This document shows positions 12,641 to 23,796 of a stretch of 64,000 bases of DNA, one piece after another (positions within the stretch are counted from its first letter, which is position 1; each line of letters starts with the position of its first letter). The translations under genes and the position numbers were made by a program. The notes below the pieces were generated by a model. It saw nothing but the letters and a program-made list of their open reading frames with translations, was not told the origin of the DNA and did not search any database. Source of the DNA: Bradysia coprophila (lineage: Eukaryota > Arthropoda > Insecta > Diptera > Sciaridae); the NCBI RefSeq assembly GCF_014529535.1, contig NW_023503555.1, positions 2,976,001-3,040,000 of the forward strand, in the 5' to 3' direction.

Positions 12641-12758
12641 CAATTTCTTGTTTGCATTTTGAAAGGTGCGTTGTTGTGAAAAGAAGAATTTTTTTGTGGC
12701 AAAAGCATTTTTTTGTGCATCATTTTAATTCAAAATTCTTTTAGAAAATCGAAAAAAA

Positions 12759-13055
12759 ATGGGTGACAGACCAAAACGACCACTTTCTTCGTATATGATT
12801 TTCTTGAACGGTCAACGTGAGCAAATCAAAAGAGAAAATCCTGGCATCAAAATTACGGAAATCGCTAAACGCGGCGGTGAATTATGGCGTGCATTGGAGG
12901 ACAAAAGTCAATGGCATGAGCAAGCTGCTGAGGCCAAGGAAAGGTATACAAAGCTCATGATGGAGTTTGAAGTGAATGGCGGATCGAAAGATGCTCCAGT
13001 CAGTCGTAAGCGGAAGATGGGGAGTAAGAGTTCAGTTGTCGCACTTACTACGTAA
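12759..13055 (+). CDS. HMG-box protein, HMG-D/HMG-Z type
   Basis: 98 aa. Residues 3-70 are a single HMG box starting RPKRPLSSYMIFLN and containing IAKRGGELWRALEDKSQWHEQAA, close to Drosophila HmgD/HmgZ. These are abundant non-sequence-specific DNA-bending chromatin proteins of the nucleus. A basic tail follows (SRKRKMGSK). The acidic tail seen in HmgD is missing, so the protein is slightly short (98 versus about 111 aa). The start has a good AAAATGG context. Upstream, AAAG|GTGCGT near 12665 and TTCTTTTAG near 12744 could bound a 5'-UTR intron. An AATAAA lies about 100 bp after the stop. Confidence 0.88.
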   Translation: MGDRPKRPLSSYMIFLNGQREQIKRENPGIKITEIAKRGGELWRALEDKSQWHEQAAEAKERYTKLMMEFEVNGGSKDAPVSRKRKMGSKSSVVALTT

Positions 13056-13514
13056 TTTGAGTAGTATGACCATATGTATGACCAGTTGCGTAGTACATCA
13101 ATTTCATTTTCATTAAAAGTTCGAATTTTACAAACTCATTTTTACAATTTGAAATAAAACGCAACAGCTTAAGAATACGTTTTTAGTTCAAGTTCAATCA
13201 AATATATTCCGTAATGTAACTTTAAGCCCATCAATGAATTAACAGACACATAAAAATGAGATTCAATTGTTTAACACAAAAAATTTAATGAATAAATGGC
13301 CGTTACACCGTAATAAAATCGCACTGTCACTATTATCTGCCTTTTCTTTAAATTTTGCATTCATTTTCCATCATAATCGATGCGATGATATGGAATCCAT
13401 TAAAATGCTACGAGGGACTCTTTTCTAAAACCGCCGACCGAAATCGGACGCATTGGACTTTTTATGTGTGCATAGATAGGTATTCGACCCTTTTTTAGCC
13501 AAAACCACTTTAAA

Positions 13515-13900
13515 AAAATTCTTCGATGCTTCTGTGGCTAATGGGAGGTGATCAAAAACCAAAACATGAATTTTTTGACTGAAATTTCTCCAGGTGCACG
13601 AAACGTACAAGGTCGTGTGGGATATTCGATAGCTAAATGCATGTACTTTCAGGGCAAAGAAGGTCTTATGGGTCTTGGAAGCATCTAAGATGAACTATGA
13701 ACACCTTAACACTTCAATTTATCCTAGCTCATCTTAAATGCTTCCAAGCCCCACAAGACCCTATTTTCCCTGAAAGTACATGTAATTACCTATCTAGTGA
13801 CACCACACACGACCTTATACGTTTCTTGTACCTGGAGAATTCAGTTATTGGTAACCTTCCATTAGCCACAGATACCATAGAAGCGTCAAAGAATTTTTAG
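13515..13900. repeat. Long palindrome, arms about 190 bp
   Basis: The left half, running from AAAATTCTTCGATGCTTCTG, is mirrored by the right half, ending CGTCAAAGAATTTTTAG. Shared blocks include TGCATGTACTTTCAGGG / CCCTGAAAGTACATG and TGGGTCTTGGAAGCAT / ATGCTTCCAAG. The centre is near 13707, with a spacer of about 20 bp. It would fold into a long hairpin. Confidence 0.75.
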
Positions 13901-13901
13901 C

Positions 13902-14710
13902 CCCGTACGAAGTACTGGGGGCTTATAAGATTAATATGCCGTTTGTAACACGTCGAATTGGAAGCAAAGCATTTGGTTATGTTCATAGATGACGAATCCG
14001 CAATAATCCGAATCCGATTGGTAACAAAAGTAAGGTCAAGTTCGAAAATGGGCATGGTAGGGTCGGCCCTTCCAGAGCTAGGGCCCTATAAGTGTTTTTC
14101 AGTCTTTCGACGATATCTACCGAAATACGCACGCAATAGCAGCTTGTGATATATCAAATGAAAGGTATTGACGAGTAGAACAAAGTTGCTGAACATTGTT
14201 TTTGGGTAAGATGCAACGCGAGCTTGTTAGGAGGGCTTAAAGGTCGTTACTCGGCCCTAAGTGTTTTTTGCACATAAATCGAGTAAATTTCATCCGATTT
14301 TGCTAGATTTTGTTTCGTTTGAGAGATAATTGAATGCCGAATAGAATGATGGCAAAAAAAGTTTCAAATTTGGGCCCTTGGACTAAGGCCGCTACTCGGC
14401 CCTAAGTGTTTTTTGCACATAGATCGAGTAAATCTCATCCGATTTTGCTAGATTTAGTTTTTTATGGAAGGGAATTGAATACCGAAAATAACGTGGCGAA
14501 AAAAGTTTCAAATTTGGGCCCTTGGACTAAGGCCGCTACTCGGCCCTAAGTATTTTTTGCACATAAATCGAGTAAATATCATCCGATTTTGCTAATTTTT
14601 GTTTTATTTGAGAGGTAATTGAATACCCAATAGAAAGTTGGCAAAAAATTTAGGGTTTCTAAAATAATATCGTAAATTGTTGGTTTTATTTGAGAGGTAC
14701 TTCGTACGGG
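13902..14710. mobile_element. Element with CCCCGTACGAAGTAC ends
   Basis: Left end CCCCGTACGAAGTACTGGGG, right end GGTACTTCGTACGGG. The interior holds three copies of a 144-145 bp tandem repeat. No ORF of note. Presumably a non-autonomous DNA transposon; the superfamily is not recognised. Confidence 0.6.
14220..14660. repeat. Three tandem copies of a 144-145 bp repeat
   Basis: The marker TCGGCCCTAAGT begins at 14251, 14396 and 14540. Each unit also carries TTTTGCACATA.ATCGAGTAAAT and CATCCGATTTTGCTA. The array lies inside the element at 13902-14710. Confidence 0.85.
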
Positions 14711-16021
14711 CTTTCGTAATTGCGCTATGCGCAATTTTAAAAATGAACATTTTCAGTATATTTGACCATGCCCAACTTGACTTGCATTTTGGTAACAGAC
14801 GCATTAGAGGCTTTTAGACGTATTAGGGTTCCGGGCGTATTACGGCTACGGACGTATTATGGTTACGGACGAAATAGGATTACGGGTCGTACGGGGCTAA
14901 GTCGCAGCAAACGCTCCGAATGTTCTGATGCCTTGTTTTTTAAGTGGTTTTGGCTTCTAAGGTCGAATACCTTCATAGGCACATCTAAAAAAGTCCAATG
15001 GGAAATATCCATTATCTGTTATCGACAGCGACGACAAATATTGGCGATATAATCTGGCTGTGGATAGTCTTAAGTTTTCTTTTAGGACTGGGAAGTTGGA
15101 ATCATGCTTTGTTGAGCCAAATTAGTAATTCTTAAGCTCCTAACTGTATGCGTGGAGTGTGGGGTGGAGTACATACAAGACTGGTCACTTCAAAGATACA
15201 TTACAATCCATTGCCTTTGTATTAACCAAAAGAACAGATTTTCCAACGGTTCATTTGCTCTTTATCACGAACCTGACATTATTCACGCTATTCTTCATTA
15301 AAATGCTGCTATTCATAGAGTGTCCAGCCCGTGCTCTTTATTTTATAACGCCAGAATGTAAAAAACTTACAAGATTGCTGCGCCGTGCAGGACTCTTATT
15401 TAAATTTTGATCTGACGCTTGGTTTTCAGTGGTGAGGTTTTCATATGTTCATTTATAGAGTATTAGGCTTGAGGCGGTATGTCATCCGTTGTCGGCAGGT
15501 GATAAAAGCAACGAGGTCTTGGTTAAAGCTCAAAACTGGAATCCCTGACCTGACTTGAGTATTTAAAAAAAAATCACAAAAATTCGGGTCAGTTCATTTT
15601 ATTTCAGTAGAATCAGGATTCAGGTCAGGTTAGAGATAGAAATTTAGCTTCAGGTCAACTCAGTCTAGAAGTTTTCAGAATGACCTGACCTGCTCCGAGC
15701 CTGACGTCTAATTCATGTGATAAGACGTATTTTTATCATTAAATGTTAGACAAAGAAGTAAACGACTAACACATCATAAGAAATAGGCATCAGATTCTAT
15801 TGGCAATAGGGTTGTCGTCTGAGAAGGATGAAACGATAAAGAATACCGCTACTTCTGTGCGCTAAAATAACTTTTTATTTAGGTCAATAGACCGAACTTG
15901 CAATAAAATAATAAACACGCAAATAAACGAGTAGTAAAAGCATCAGTAAAACTAGCAAAATTTGTTGACGCTGACCAGCAAGGACTTATCAAGAATCTAT
16001 ATATGGAGACCTGCATCCAAC

Positions 16022-18727
16022 CTAATGTTGCACTTTAGACTTTTGAATGTTGGCGATCATGCTCATCGGAAGTAGTTTTGAATTGATGAATTTCACGCTG
16101 CCGAAATGAAGGACAAGCTGAGTTTCGTAGTAAGCAAACAGCCACATCAAATAATTACTATCGATCTCAGCATCAGGTAGTGGAGAATCCAGGGTCCAGT
16201 ATTTGTCAGAAATGGATATAACTTTAGGACCAGGACGTTCAAGCAATCGAACGTAGCGATCGTACCAGTGTCTCAACTCGGTTTCTCGTTTAGCAAGATA
16301 CTCGTCCCAAGTCGGGACTTTTGGCGGGACTGGATAGCCCGGCTGAATAGTTCGAGCTTCACCAATCTTTCCATACCGTCGTTCATGTTCTTCGATGATT
16401 GCTTCCCAGTTGACTTTGTCTTGTAACGGTAGCTTAGTGAAGTGATCGTCGTCGTTGATATCGACATAAGCTTCGCGTAACGACATGATTCCGATGAATG
16501 GGTTCACCAAACCTAAACCACCTCTCTCCAACGGCCAGTACACCCACACGTCGACAATGTCCGCTTCACGAAGTTTCTCGAATCGAGACTTTAACTTTTC
16601 GACAGGATTTCCGTTTTCCGAACCGAAGAGACCGGTGTATATCATACCCAGCGAGGTGACGATTTGATCCAAATGCTGTTTTCCGGAGACCAGAGCGCAT
16701 TTACCGAAGTTTCGCACAAAGAATGCCAAATATTTGTTGAAGACGTTGATCCATTCTAGAACGCACTCGGATTTGTCCAGCAGAGCTCGCATTTCATCCA
16801 AGAACTTTGTGATCGCATCTTGATCGATCTTGAAGATTCCATTCGAATGAAGCTCCAGATAGCCCCAGTGTATGTTCCTCTGAGGTAGTGGTGATGGTCC
16901 GCAAATGACGGTTTTGCTGGGCTCGAGCTTTTTCAACGCTTCGTCCGAGTAAATCGAAACGGAACCACTTCGATCTTCTTTGACTTTAAGTCCAACCATT
17001 TTGCCGTATGTGTTCATTGTGTTCCAAGCTTTCGCGACATTCTCCTCAACGTTATCCCAGAACCAGAATTCGTCGGAAATTCTGTAAATTCGCATGCCGT
17101 TGCATTTCTGATTGACCAGCAAATCGAGTAAGAAGAGTAATGTCTCTCCGAAGAGCGACGAAAGAGTGTGCGACGTTGGAACACCTCGAACAACTAATGC
17201 TGGTGCTTCGTTTTCCACCAAGGAGACACGGGGTTGTAGGAATTTCTTGAAGAATTCCAGCCATTCCTTCGAAACACCAAAATATTCCAATGCAATGAGA
17301 GCAGCATCGTGAACAACTGAAGGACCAAACGATTCCAAATCGGCTTGTACAACAACTAAAGGCTTATCTTTTCGAATCACTTGGTGAAGACGGATTTCCG
17401 CGCTGAGTGTATGTAAGAAGGCTTGCTTGAAGTCGATATCTGGATCAGGTTTAACAATGCGTCTCCGTCGGCGAGGTGCAGGCGGCGGCGTGCATTCGGC
17501 ACCATCACAGTCAAATAAAATTTCCTCCGTGTCGTTACAGATTGGTCCTCTTCTCTTCTTCATAATTCGTTTCTTAATTACTGTCTGCCTTGCCTCAGCA
17601 AGGCAGGCTGATTCGACTCTGACATATTCCTCCTGTTGACGACTCTCTTGCGACTGCATCGAATCTGGAAGGGCTGACAAAAATGTACTTTGGTGAAATT
17701 CAATTCGTTTACTCTCAATCGAATCGTCATGACAGAAGATCTCAGCAAAAATCTTTGATTCGTAAATTTTCATGAATTGACCTTTGAAATAGGCTGCCCA
17801 CTGAACGCCAACATATTGCAAAAACAATGCCGTGATGATATCTTCATTCATAAAAGCTTTGTATTCGCCAGCAAGACCTCGGCGAAGTTCCACTAGTTCA
17901 CATGATGCTGGCCACTCCCACCGTTTCAAGTTACGCAGTCGATTGGTAAGAAGTGATGCCACTTCCTCTAAAGCTTCCGAATTTTCATTGAGTTCACTCA
18001 AGGCTGCTTTCTTCTCTGGGGTCAGAAGCTCCTGCGTGTTCAAACCTTTGATGCAACACTGCACATCGTACGAAGATATGTAAAAGTCGGCGATTTTAAA
18101 GAAATCTCCAGTCTCCTGGCGGATCTCTTTCATTATACTTTGACCTTCGGCATTCTCTTCGAAATTCAGTAGCACGTCAGAAAGAAATTTACGAAACTTG
18201 CCGGCTTCAAATTCTTCAGATGTTGGAGCGTTGAACATAAGAGACTTCATTTTTTCAACGACTTTGGCTTTGTCCTGTTTCGCCTTTTCCTTTAGCTCAC
18301 TTAAGTTTTCCTCTGTTTCTGCACCGGCAGACTTCACAGAGCTTTTCTCTTCAAGCTCCAGCCATTCGCTCAACAGTGAGCCGTAAAGATAAGAATATTC
18401 ACATTTTCGCAACGCATATTGAATTTCCTGCTTCAGTTTATCAATCCATGCACGAACCAGCTGGGTGCTGAGCGACGAATCCTCTTTACCATTTTTCAAA
18501 ACATAATTGAGATTCTCGATTAGTATCTGATCGATGATGTCCTTGACCGGACTGTCTTTGACGGCTTCGTAAAGTATTTGCAGTGCATTTGATGGATCGA
18601 TCGAAGGTTCCTCAATGCTCTTCAGGACCGGATTGAAATGATCGTTCATCAAATTCCGTTGCTGCTTGAGTTCTTCAAGCTTCTCTTGGGTCACTTGCTG
18701 GACAATACTCCTGAATGAGGCACTCAT
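16022..18727 (-). CDS. RVT-type cellular reverse-transcriptase-related protein, copy 1
   Basis: 901 aa, single exon. RVTs are non-mobile, RT-related cellular proteins known from fungi, rotifers and other groups; a Neurospora member polymerises NTPs and dNTPs in vitro. The N-terminal 250 residues are helical and coiled-coil-like. RT motifs follow: LKRWEWP and GEYKAFMNEDI (motifs 1-2), a linker, VVVQADLESFG (motif A), RGVPTSH (B), YRISDEFWFW (C) and WGYLELHSNGIFKID downstream. No endonuclease, gag or zinc finger is present, unlike a LINE. An in-frame Met lies 19 codons upstream, but I place the start at MSASFRS, which follows a splice-acceptor-like TTTCAG also present in copies 2 and 3. The linker here is basic and unlike the other copies (KKRIMKKRRGP, then APRRRRRIVKP). 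Flanks are diverged from copies 2 and 3, so this is the older branch. Confidence 0.82.
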   Translation of the reverse strand: MSASFRSIVQQVTQEKLEELKQQRNLMNDHFNPVLKSIEEPSIDPSNALQILYEAVKDSPVKDIIDQILIENLNYVLKNGKEDSSLSTQLVRAWIDKLKQEIQYALRKCEYSYLYGSLLSEWLELEEKSSVKSAGAETEENLSELKEKAKQDKAKVVEKMKSLMFNAPTSEEFEAGKFRKFLSDVLLNFEENAEGQSIMKEIRQETGDFFKIADFYISSYDVQCCIKGLNTQELLTPEKKAALSELNENSEALEEVASLLTNRLRNLKRWEWPASCELVELRRGLAGEYKAFMNEDIITALFLQYVGVQWAAYFKGQFMKIYESKIFAEIFCHDDSIESKRIEFHQSTFLSALPDSMQSQESRQQEEYVRVESACLAEARQTVIKKRIMKKRRGPICNDTEEILFDCDGAECTPPPAPRRRRRIVKPDPDIDFKQAFLHTLSAEIRLHQVIRKDKPLVVVQADLESFGPSVVHDAALIALEYFGVSKEWLEFFKKFLQPRVSLVENEAPALVVRGVPTSHTLSSLFGETLLFLLDLLVNQKCNGMRIYRISDEFWFWDNVEENVAKAWNTMNTYGKMVGLKVKEDRSGSVSIYSDEALKKLEPSKTVICGPSPLPQRNIHWGYLELHSNGIFKIDQDAITKFLDEMRALLDKSECVLEWINVFNKYLAFFVRNFGKCALVSGKQHLDQIVTSLGMIYTGLFGSENGNPVEKLKSRFEKLREADIVDVWVYWPLERGGLGLVNPFIGIMSLREAYVDINDDDHFTKLPLQDKVNWEAIIEEHERRYGKIGEARTIQPGYPVPPKVPTWDEYLAKRETELRHWYDRYVRLLERPGPKVISISDKYWTLDSPLPDAEIDSNYLMWLFAYYETQLVLHFGSVKFINSKLLPMSMIANIQKSKVQH

Positions 18728-19125
18728 TGTCGTAGGGGCTGAAATCGAAAATAGACCAAATTGAGTACGGTTATTCGATACCATTCGTAATCACTTCTTC
18801 AAATTATGTTGATTTAACTCGCTCTTTACGGAAAATACATCTCTGAGATAATAGACTTTATAGGTGTGCCCATAATTTTATCTTACATTTTTGTCCTGAC
18901 ATTAATTGGATCTAATGACTTGTTTTAAAAATTGAATATAGAAAAATAAAATTGGGCAAAAGTTCGAATTATTTTTGTTTGATAAAATTGTCAGACAGCA
19001 ACAAATGTGGGTGTGAATGCAAATATGATTTAAGTTTAGCGTTGCAGCTGTTTAGGAATATTAACGAATTTTCACTGAATTACGTCGATTTTTTTTTTAT
19101 TTCAAATACCGAAAAATAGGTGTTA

Positions 19126-19234
19126 AGGAATCTCGCGCCGCGTCATTCACAATAATTCACAAACTGACATCTTCCTTATACAAAATGTGTCAAAATGTGA
19201 ATTATTATTGTGAATGACGCCGCGCGAGATTCCT
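19126..19234. mobile_element. Hairpin MITE, AGGAATCTCGCG ends
   Basis: Arms of about 46 bp face each other. Left begins AGGAATCTCGCGCCGCGTCA; right ends TGACGCCGCGCGAGATTCCT. Only some 17 bp lie between them. Non-coding, with the typical form of a minimal foldback element. Confidence 0.8.
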
Positions 19235-20697
19235 AGCAACCGAAAAATATTGCGTCCCATAAACGATGTGAATGGTTCACAGCTCAAATTCTTGATTAAT
19301 TAAATTTAAATAAATTCTAAAAGAATTTCATCTACTGGACTGATTATATTTCCAGTAAATAAGTAAAAGTTCGCTCCAAACTTTAACCTATATTATTATC
19401 ACGATCTATGCAGTAGGGCGTATCGAATTTTTAGAATTTTAAGGGCCGCGATAGCCTGTGTGCGGAAAACGTAGATCATTGAAAACTAATTCCAGGCATA
19501 TGGTTGATGGATCCGAAGGTGCCCGGGAAGAAGTCCCCCCGGACGACTTTAACTTTCAAATGGTCATAACTCGGAAAGTTGAGAGTATTTCTGAAAACAA
19601 TGTTCTAGCAGGATGTAGAGCGTTAAAAACTCTACAAAACTGCCAAAGAAACCGATGGTCCAAAAGGTGTGTCTGTCGAGGTTTTCTAACATCGAAAGTT
19701 CGACATTTTCGTTTTTGACTTTTATTTCCTGAGAGACAAATTATTAAGTTTAGCTTTCGGCATGAGGTTGTAGAGGAGGTCGAGTACTACCAGTACACTA
19801 GGCATTGTCCCTGTCGGCGATCCATCCGAAACCACTTTTTCAACATAAATGAATGAACTTTTTAAGTGTACCCACGAAGCCAGTGCAGACACTGTAACCG
19901 GGGTTGCTGAGTCGAGGTAACCTTGGCCAGTAAGTGCACATAATATTCCATAACAGTAGCTGAACTCTTTTACAAAATATTTAAGAATTCGGTGTAGCAC
20001 ATTTTGTACTACAAAATCTGAGAAAGTGAAATTTGTGAGAAAAACAACAAATAATCGTTTTAATTAGTTATTTGACCCACGAACAGTAGTAAGAAGTCGA
20101 TTTCGTTGCAAATACACATTTTTCGATATTTTTACAGATTTTGGAAATTTTAATTTTTCGCTGGTTCGTCCATTTAATGCTCGTAGTTCATATCGTGACG
20201 AGCTAGTAAATGGAAAAGTGATCATTTGCTACAAGGTATACGTTAGCAAAATCGCTTCAAGAGCTCTAGAAGAAAATCTAAGATTTTTTAAATCTTTATC
20301 TAAGATTTTGTCATCCTAACAATTTGTCCTACAAAGAACGGATATAAAACCGCTAGCTCAAATAAATTGGAATAGGCCTGGTGACATCTTAATGTCATCA
20401 TTGTATGAAATTTAAATTTTTGTCACCGTTCTCCGTGTAGGAAAAGTTCTAAATTTTCATTGTAAGAAATTCGCCTTCGGCCCTAAAGTATTTAATTTGA
20501 TATCACTCATTTATCGGCTTTTAATATTCAGAATATTCTGTACTATTTTCGATGCGACGGTATGCCGTAACAGGAACACCTGTGTCTGTTGAAATTTTAA
20601 CTGACCATCGTTCTGCGCTTTCTAAGCGGCTTTGCAATGAAACTTTATCTTGGAGCATTAGCACCCAACACCCAAAACAAAAGTCGGCGCGCCTGAG

Positions 20698-21050
20698 TTC
20701 AATACTTCGTCGATTAAAAAAAAGTTTTTGAAAATCGGTTGAACTTTGCTCCAGTTGTCGTGTTAACAAAGAGCAGAAAATGATTCTTTCGAGAACTACC
20801 ACCAGATGCTTGAACCAATACCGCCCATTTTCGAACTTGACCTGAGGATTTCAATACTTCGTCGATTAAAAGAAAGTTTTTGAAAATCGGTTGAGATTTA
20901 CTCAAGTTATCGTGTTAACAAAGGGCACAAAGTTTTAACATTGAACGTTTTTTCATCACATTTCCATACATTTTTAATCATAGTGAACGTGTTATGTACG
21001 GTGTATTTGTTTTCGTAAAACCCATGACTTACAGTCAAGGGAATAATATG
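20698..21050 (+). repeat. Dispersed repeat, ACTCAAGTTATCGTG / CAGTCAAGGGAATAA family
   Basis: Shares a succession of blocks with 35297-35595, 36286-36483 and 41330-41672: CTTCGTCGATTAAAA, AAAATCGGTT, ACTCAAGTTATCGTG, TTTTTCATCACATTTC, then TTACAGTCAAGGGAATAA. Family unknown; non-coding. Confidence 0.6.
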
Positions 21051-21899
21051 ATGGAAGCAACCAACGTTCTTAGATAATTTTGCTTATACAAATGTTTAAA
21101 GTATTGAAAAACAGTATTGTTTTTCAAAACAGCCATGAGGAGCTTCAATGCACTCTCTAAACGTACGGAACTTTGAAAACCGAAACATTTTCAGTTTCTA
21201 TGTTTTGCTTGATCAAGTTAACAATTTGTCCCACAAAATATACATGAATTGCCATCGGAAAATGGGCCCATCACACCGAATGTGCCTCGACTTCCGAACA
21301 TTTAATTGCAATTTTTATGAGTTATTAATTTCTCCATATAAAAATGCAAGCAAAACAGAAAATTTGTCGGTTTTCAGAATTCCGTGCGTGTAGCATTGGG
21401 AGTAGACGTTCAACGCTCTAAGTTAATGTTCGGTAGTTAATTCAAAATCACAAAAAAAGAGCTTTATGCATACCTTGACCGAGCTGTCTTTGGTTCATGT
21501 GCAGATGGGGTTCTTTACCTTAAGTAGTGACGTTGGGGCATATTTCAGGCAATGTTTTTAGAGCTGAATAATACCACGAAAATAAACAATTTCGTCGCAG
21601 GAACGTTAGGATTAGGAGAAGTAACAAAGATGATATCTAATAAGAGTACAAATGGGAACCCTACTCTAAGTAAATGACAAATATGGTACCTTAAAATCTA
21701 AGAAACCTACTAAGCCAATTTATTCTCATCTGTTGAATAAAAAGCCTTAGGGATTAAGCTTCAACCTCGAAAAACTTAAAAAAAAAACTCAGAGTAAATT
21801 TTTAATACGGTTTGCAATTTGAAGAATTATCACTCTCAATTGATCAATACTAATTATTTGCCACTGACTGGTTGAAGCAACATAAATTTACCTAGAATG

Positions 21900-22440
21900 C
21901 AATTTTCAACAGCCGCGACTGGCAAGCGACAAGCTTTATTATCGCTGTTTGTACAAAATCAACCTACTGAAAAATAGAGAATATGAGCGCTATGAACGAA
22001 GATATATTTTGAGAGAAATGTCGTAAAAATACGCATATTCTTACATAACTGAAATGCATCGTATATATCGGTCTGTGTTGTGGATCCCATCCCAACTATA
22101 CATATTAAGTAACCTTGAAAATATTCAGAAGAAATGCGATTCAGATTTGATGCGTATTTTGGTGTTTAAAATTGTAAATAGAAAAGAAAACTTTGGAACT
22201 TTGGTAAAGTGAAGAATGTGAAGATGTTCAATGAACATTGTTCATCGAACTGAGTTTTATTAACTATTTTGCTGGTCACTTACATGGAACTGCCGACGAT
22301 AGACGGTACACTATATATTATAACAGTTTATAGTCTTATAACAGCCGCGACAACTTAATAGACTTACGTACATTAACAACACGATGTTGATTTGGTGAGA
22401 TCACCAATCGCAATGCCGAAAAAAGTTGTCTGAGTATTTA
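21900..22440 (+). repeat. Segment homologous to 42280-42730
   Basis: Shared blocks in the same order: CATCCCAA.TATA, GTAACCTTGAAAATATT, a GGTCACTTACATGGAA-like block, CACTTACATG, and GGTGA.ATCACCAA. Identity is moderate and interrupted. It may be an old segmental duplicate or a repeat family; no coding signal in either copy. Confidence 0.5.
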
Positions 22441-23114
22441 TTTAATCCTGTAGCTTTTCATAGCGACGCAACGGACACCTATTGCAATTTTTTTTTCTTT
22501 TGTCGTACTGTCAAAGAAGATAATAGAAAAGTTTACAGTAGGTGTCCTTCGCTTCGCTCATATTATAAATAAACCCACCAAAATTCCTCTCTCTGTTTAA
22601 TTTTCATAATCGTATCAGACAGTTTGTTGTTCATATCACCACAAAGTTAAAAAATAAAAAGTCCATCAGTGTATACGTGTGATTATCGATCGCGGCTCCG
22701 CCACGGATCAAATTTACGCGTAAAATCGACTCTTCATCTTTTTATCCATTGTTATGTAAATAAGTATTACTGAAACTTCGGAAGCCTTAATTGTGAAAAA
22801 CGTTATGCCTATCTCGGGAATATTGTTGGTAATTGAATTTTCCCGGGTGACTTATGGCCCTAGTTGAACAAGGAACTATTTCAGAATGCACTACATAGGA
22901 TGGGATATCAGAAAAACACCTCATTGAGCCCAATATCCCATATTGCCTTGACTCCGGTCAATGTTGAATTCACAGGGTAAAATTAATGAAGTTACAGACT
23001 CGCTGCTTGTGTTGGATATGTGCTTGCAATACTGAAAATGATTTCACCAAAAATCCAAACGATGTTGTTATATTGTAAAACAAAATATTTTCCTTTAAAA
23101 TTTAGGAATTTGTC

Positions 23115-23300
23115 AAAGCACCTAGCAGGGTAATAGAGGTTTTTACACGTCAAATAGAGTAGTTTTTTGATACCAATAATACCATTAGCAGCCTTAATGG
23201 TAATTTTGCAATGACATTATGAAAAAAAAGGTATGGAAATATTCGCATACTTCGATTAAAGTACTACTTTATTTTTTTCTATTACCCTGCTAGGTGCTTT
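23115..23300. mobile_element. MITE, AAAGCACCTAGCAGGG ends, with empty site in unit 2
   Basis: Ends AAAGCACCTAGCAGGGTAAT and ATTACCCTGCTAGGTGCTTT. GAATTTGTC is present on both sides (23106-23114 and 23301-23309) and only once at the homologous place near 29305 in unit 2. The target duplication is 8-9 bp depending on the exact end, which fits a hAT-like element. Confidence 0.88.
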
Positions 23301-23796
23301 GAATTTGTCCAATTTCCAAGTCATCACATTTTCCAGAATTTTCCTAAATTTTCTCAAAAATATTTGTTGGGAAAATCTAGAAAAATTTGAGAAAATTCCA
23401 AAAAAAGTGTGAAAAATGTTGTACCAAAAATAGTCCGAACATTGTCACCTCCATATGCAGCACCATTCACTGATCGAAGAATATTTTGTTCTAATCTTGG
23501 TTCCAATCTGTTGGAAATACTTCGACAAAAGGATTTAGAAAATTCGATAATTAATCAGGGACTGTGTCATGCCGACTGTGAATGGTTCAGAATTGAACGA
23601 TAAAGAAAACCCCGGCCTTTGGGTGCTAAAATAATTTTTTATTTACATAAATAGACCGAACTCAATACATACATGCGGCCCTAAATACAAAAAAATCAAT
23701 GGCGTTAGTCGCGTTAGTAAAACTTACAAAATCGATAAAAAAAGGCCAATGAAAAGGCGAACGTTTGTTAAAAGGCTTGACCTGTTGACTAGAAAT

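Larger units (their letters stand above)
13451..15000. mobile_element. Composite inverted-repeat element, outer pair
   Basis: 13451-13520 and 14935-15000 are reverse complements. Shared motifs are CATTGGACTTTTT, GGTATTCGACC and GCCAAAACCACTT. Between them sit a near-perfect palindrome (13515-13900) and another element with its own ends (13902-14710). The outer pair therefore looks like one transposon split by later insertions, or one element with a complex interior. Confidence 0.6.
13056..16021. other. Intergenic, nested inverted-repeat elements, no gene recognised
   Basis: The middle (13451-15000) is a nest of inverted-repeat elements listed separately. 15500-15700 has scattered GACCTGACCTGA motifs. 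The rest is plain AT-rich sequence up to the 3' end of the first RVT gene, where an AATAAA on the minus strand lies near 15873. Confidence 0.55.
18785..23076. other. Intergenic between RVT copies 1 and 2
   Basis: 18960-19075 is related to the 5' flank of copy 2 near 28650 (shared GATGAAATTGTCAGACAGCA-like block), which supports an old duplication. The stretch also holds a hairpin element (19126-19234), two direct copies of an ATACTTCGTCGATTAAAA repeat about 150 bp apart (20700 and 20850), and a segment at about 21900-22440 that resembles 42280-42730. No gene recognised. Confidence 0.5.

Noticed and set aside
18728-18784. Upstream Met (MVSNNRTQ...) as the start of RVT copy 1
   Set aside because: The extra 19 codons span the TTTCAG acceptor conserved in all three copies and have no counterpart in copies 2 and 3.
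23409-23603. 64-codon frame after the RVT copy 2 stop side
   Set aside because: The sequence is repeated near 29413 only because of the tandem duplication; no domain and no gene context.
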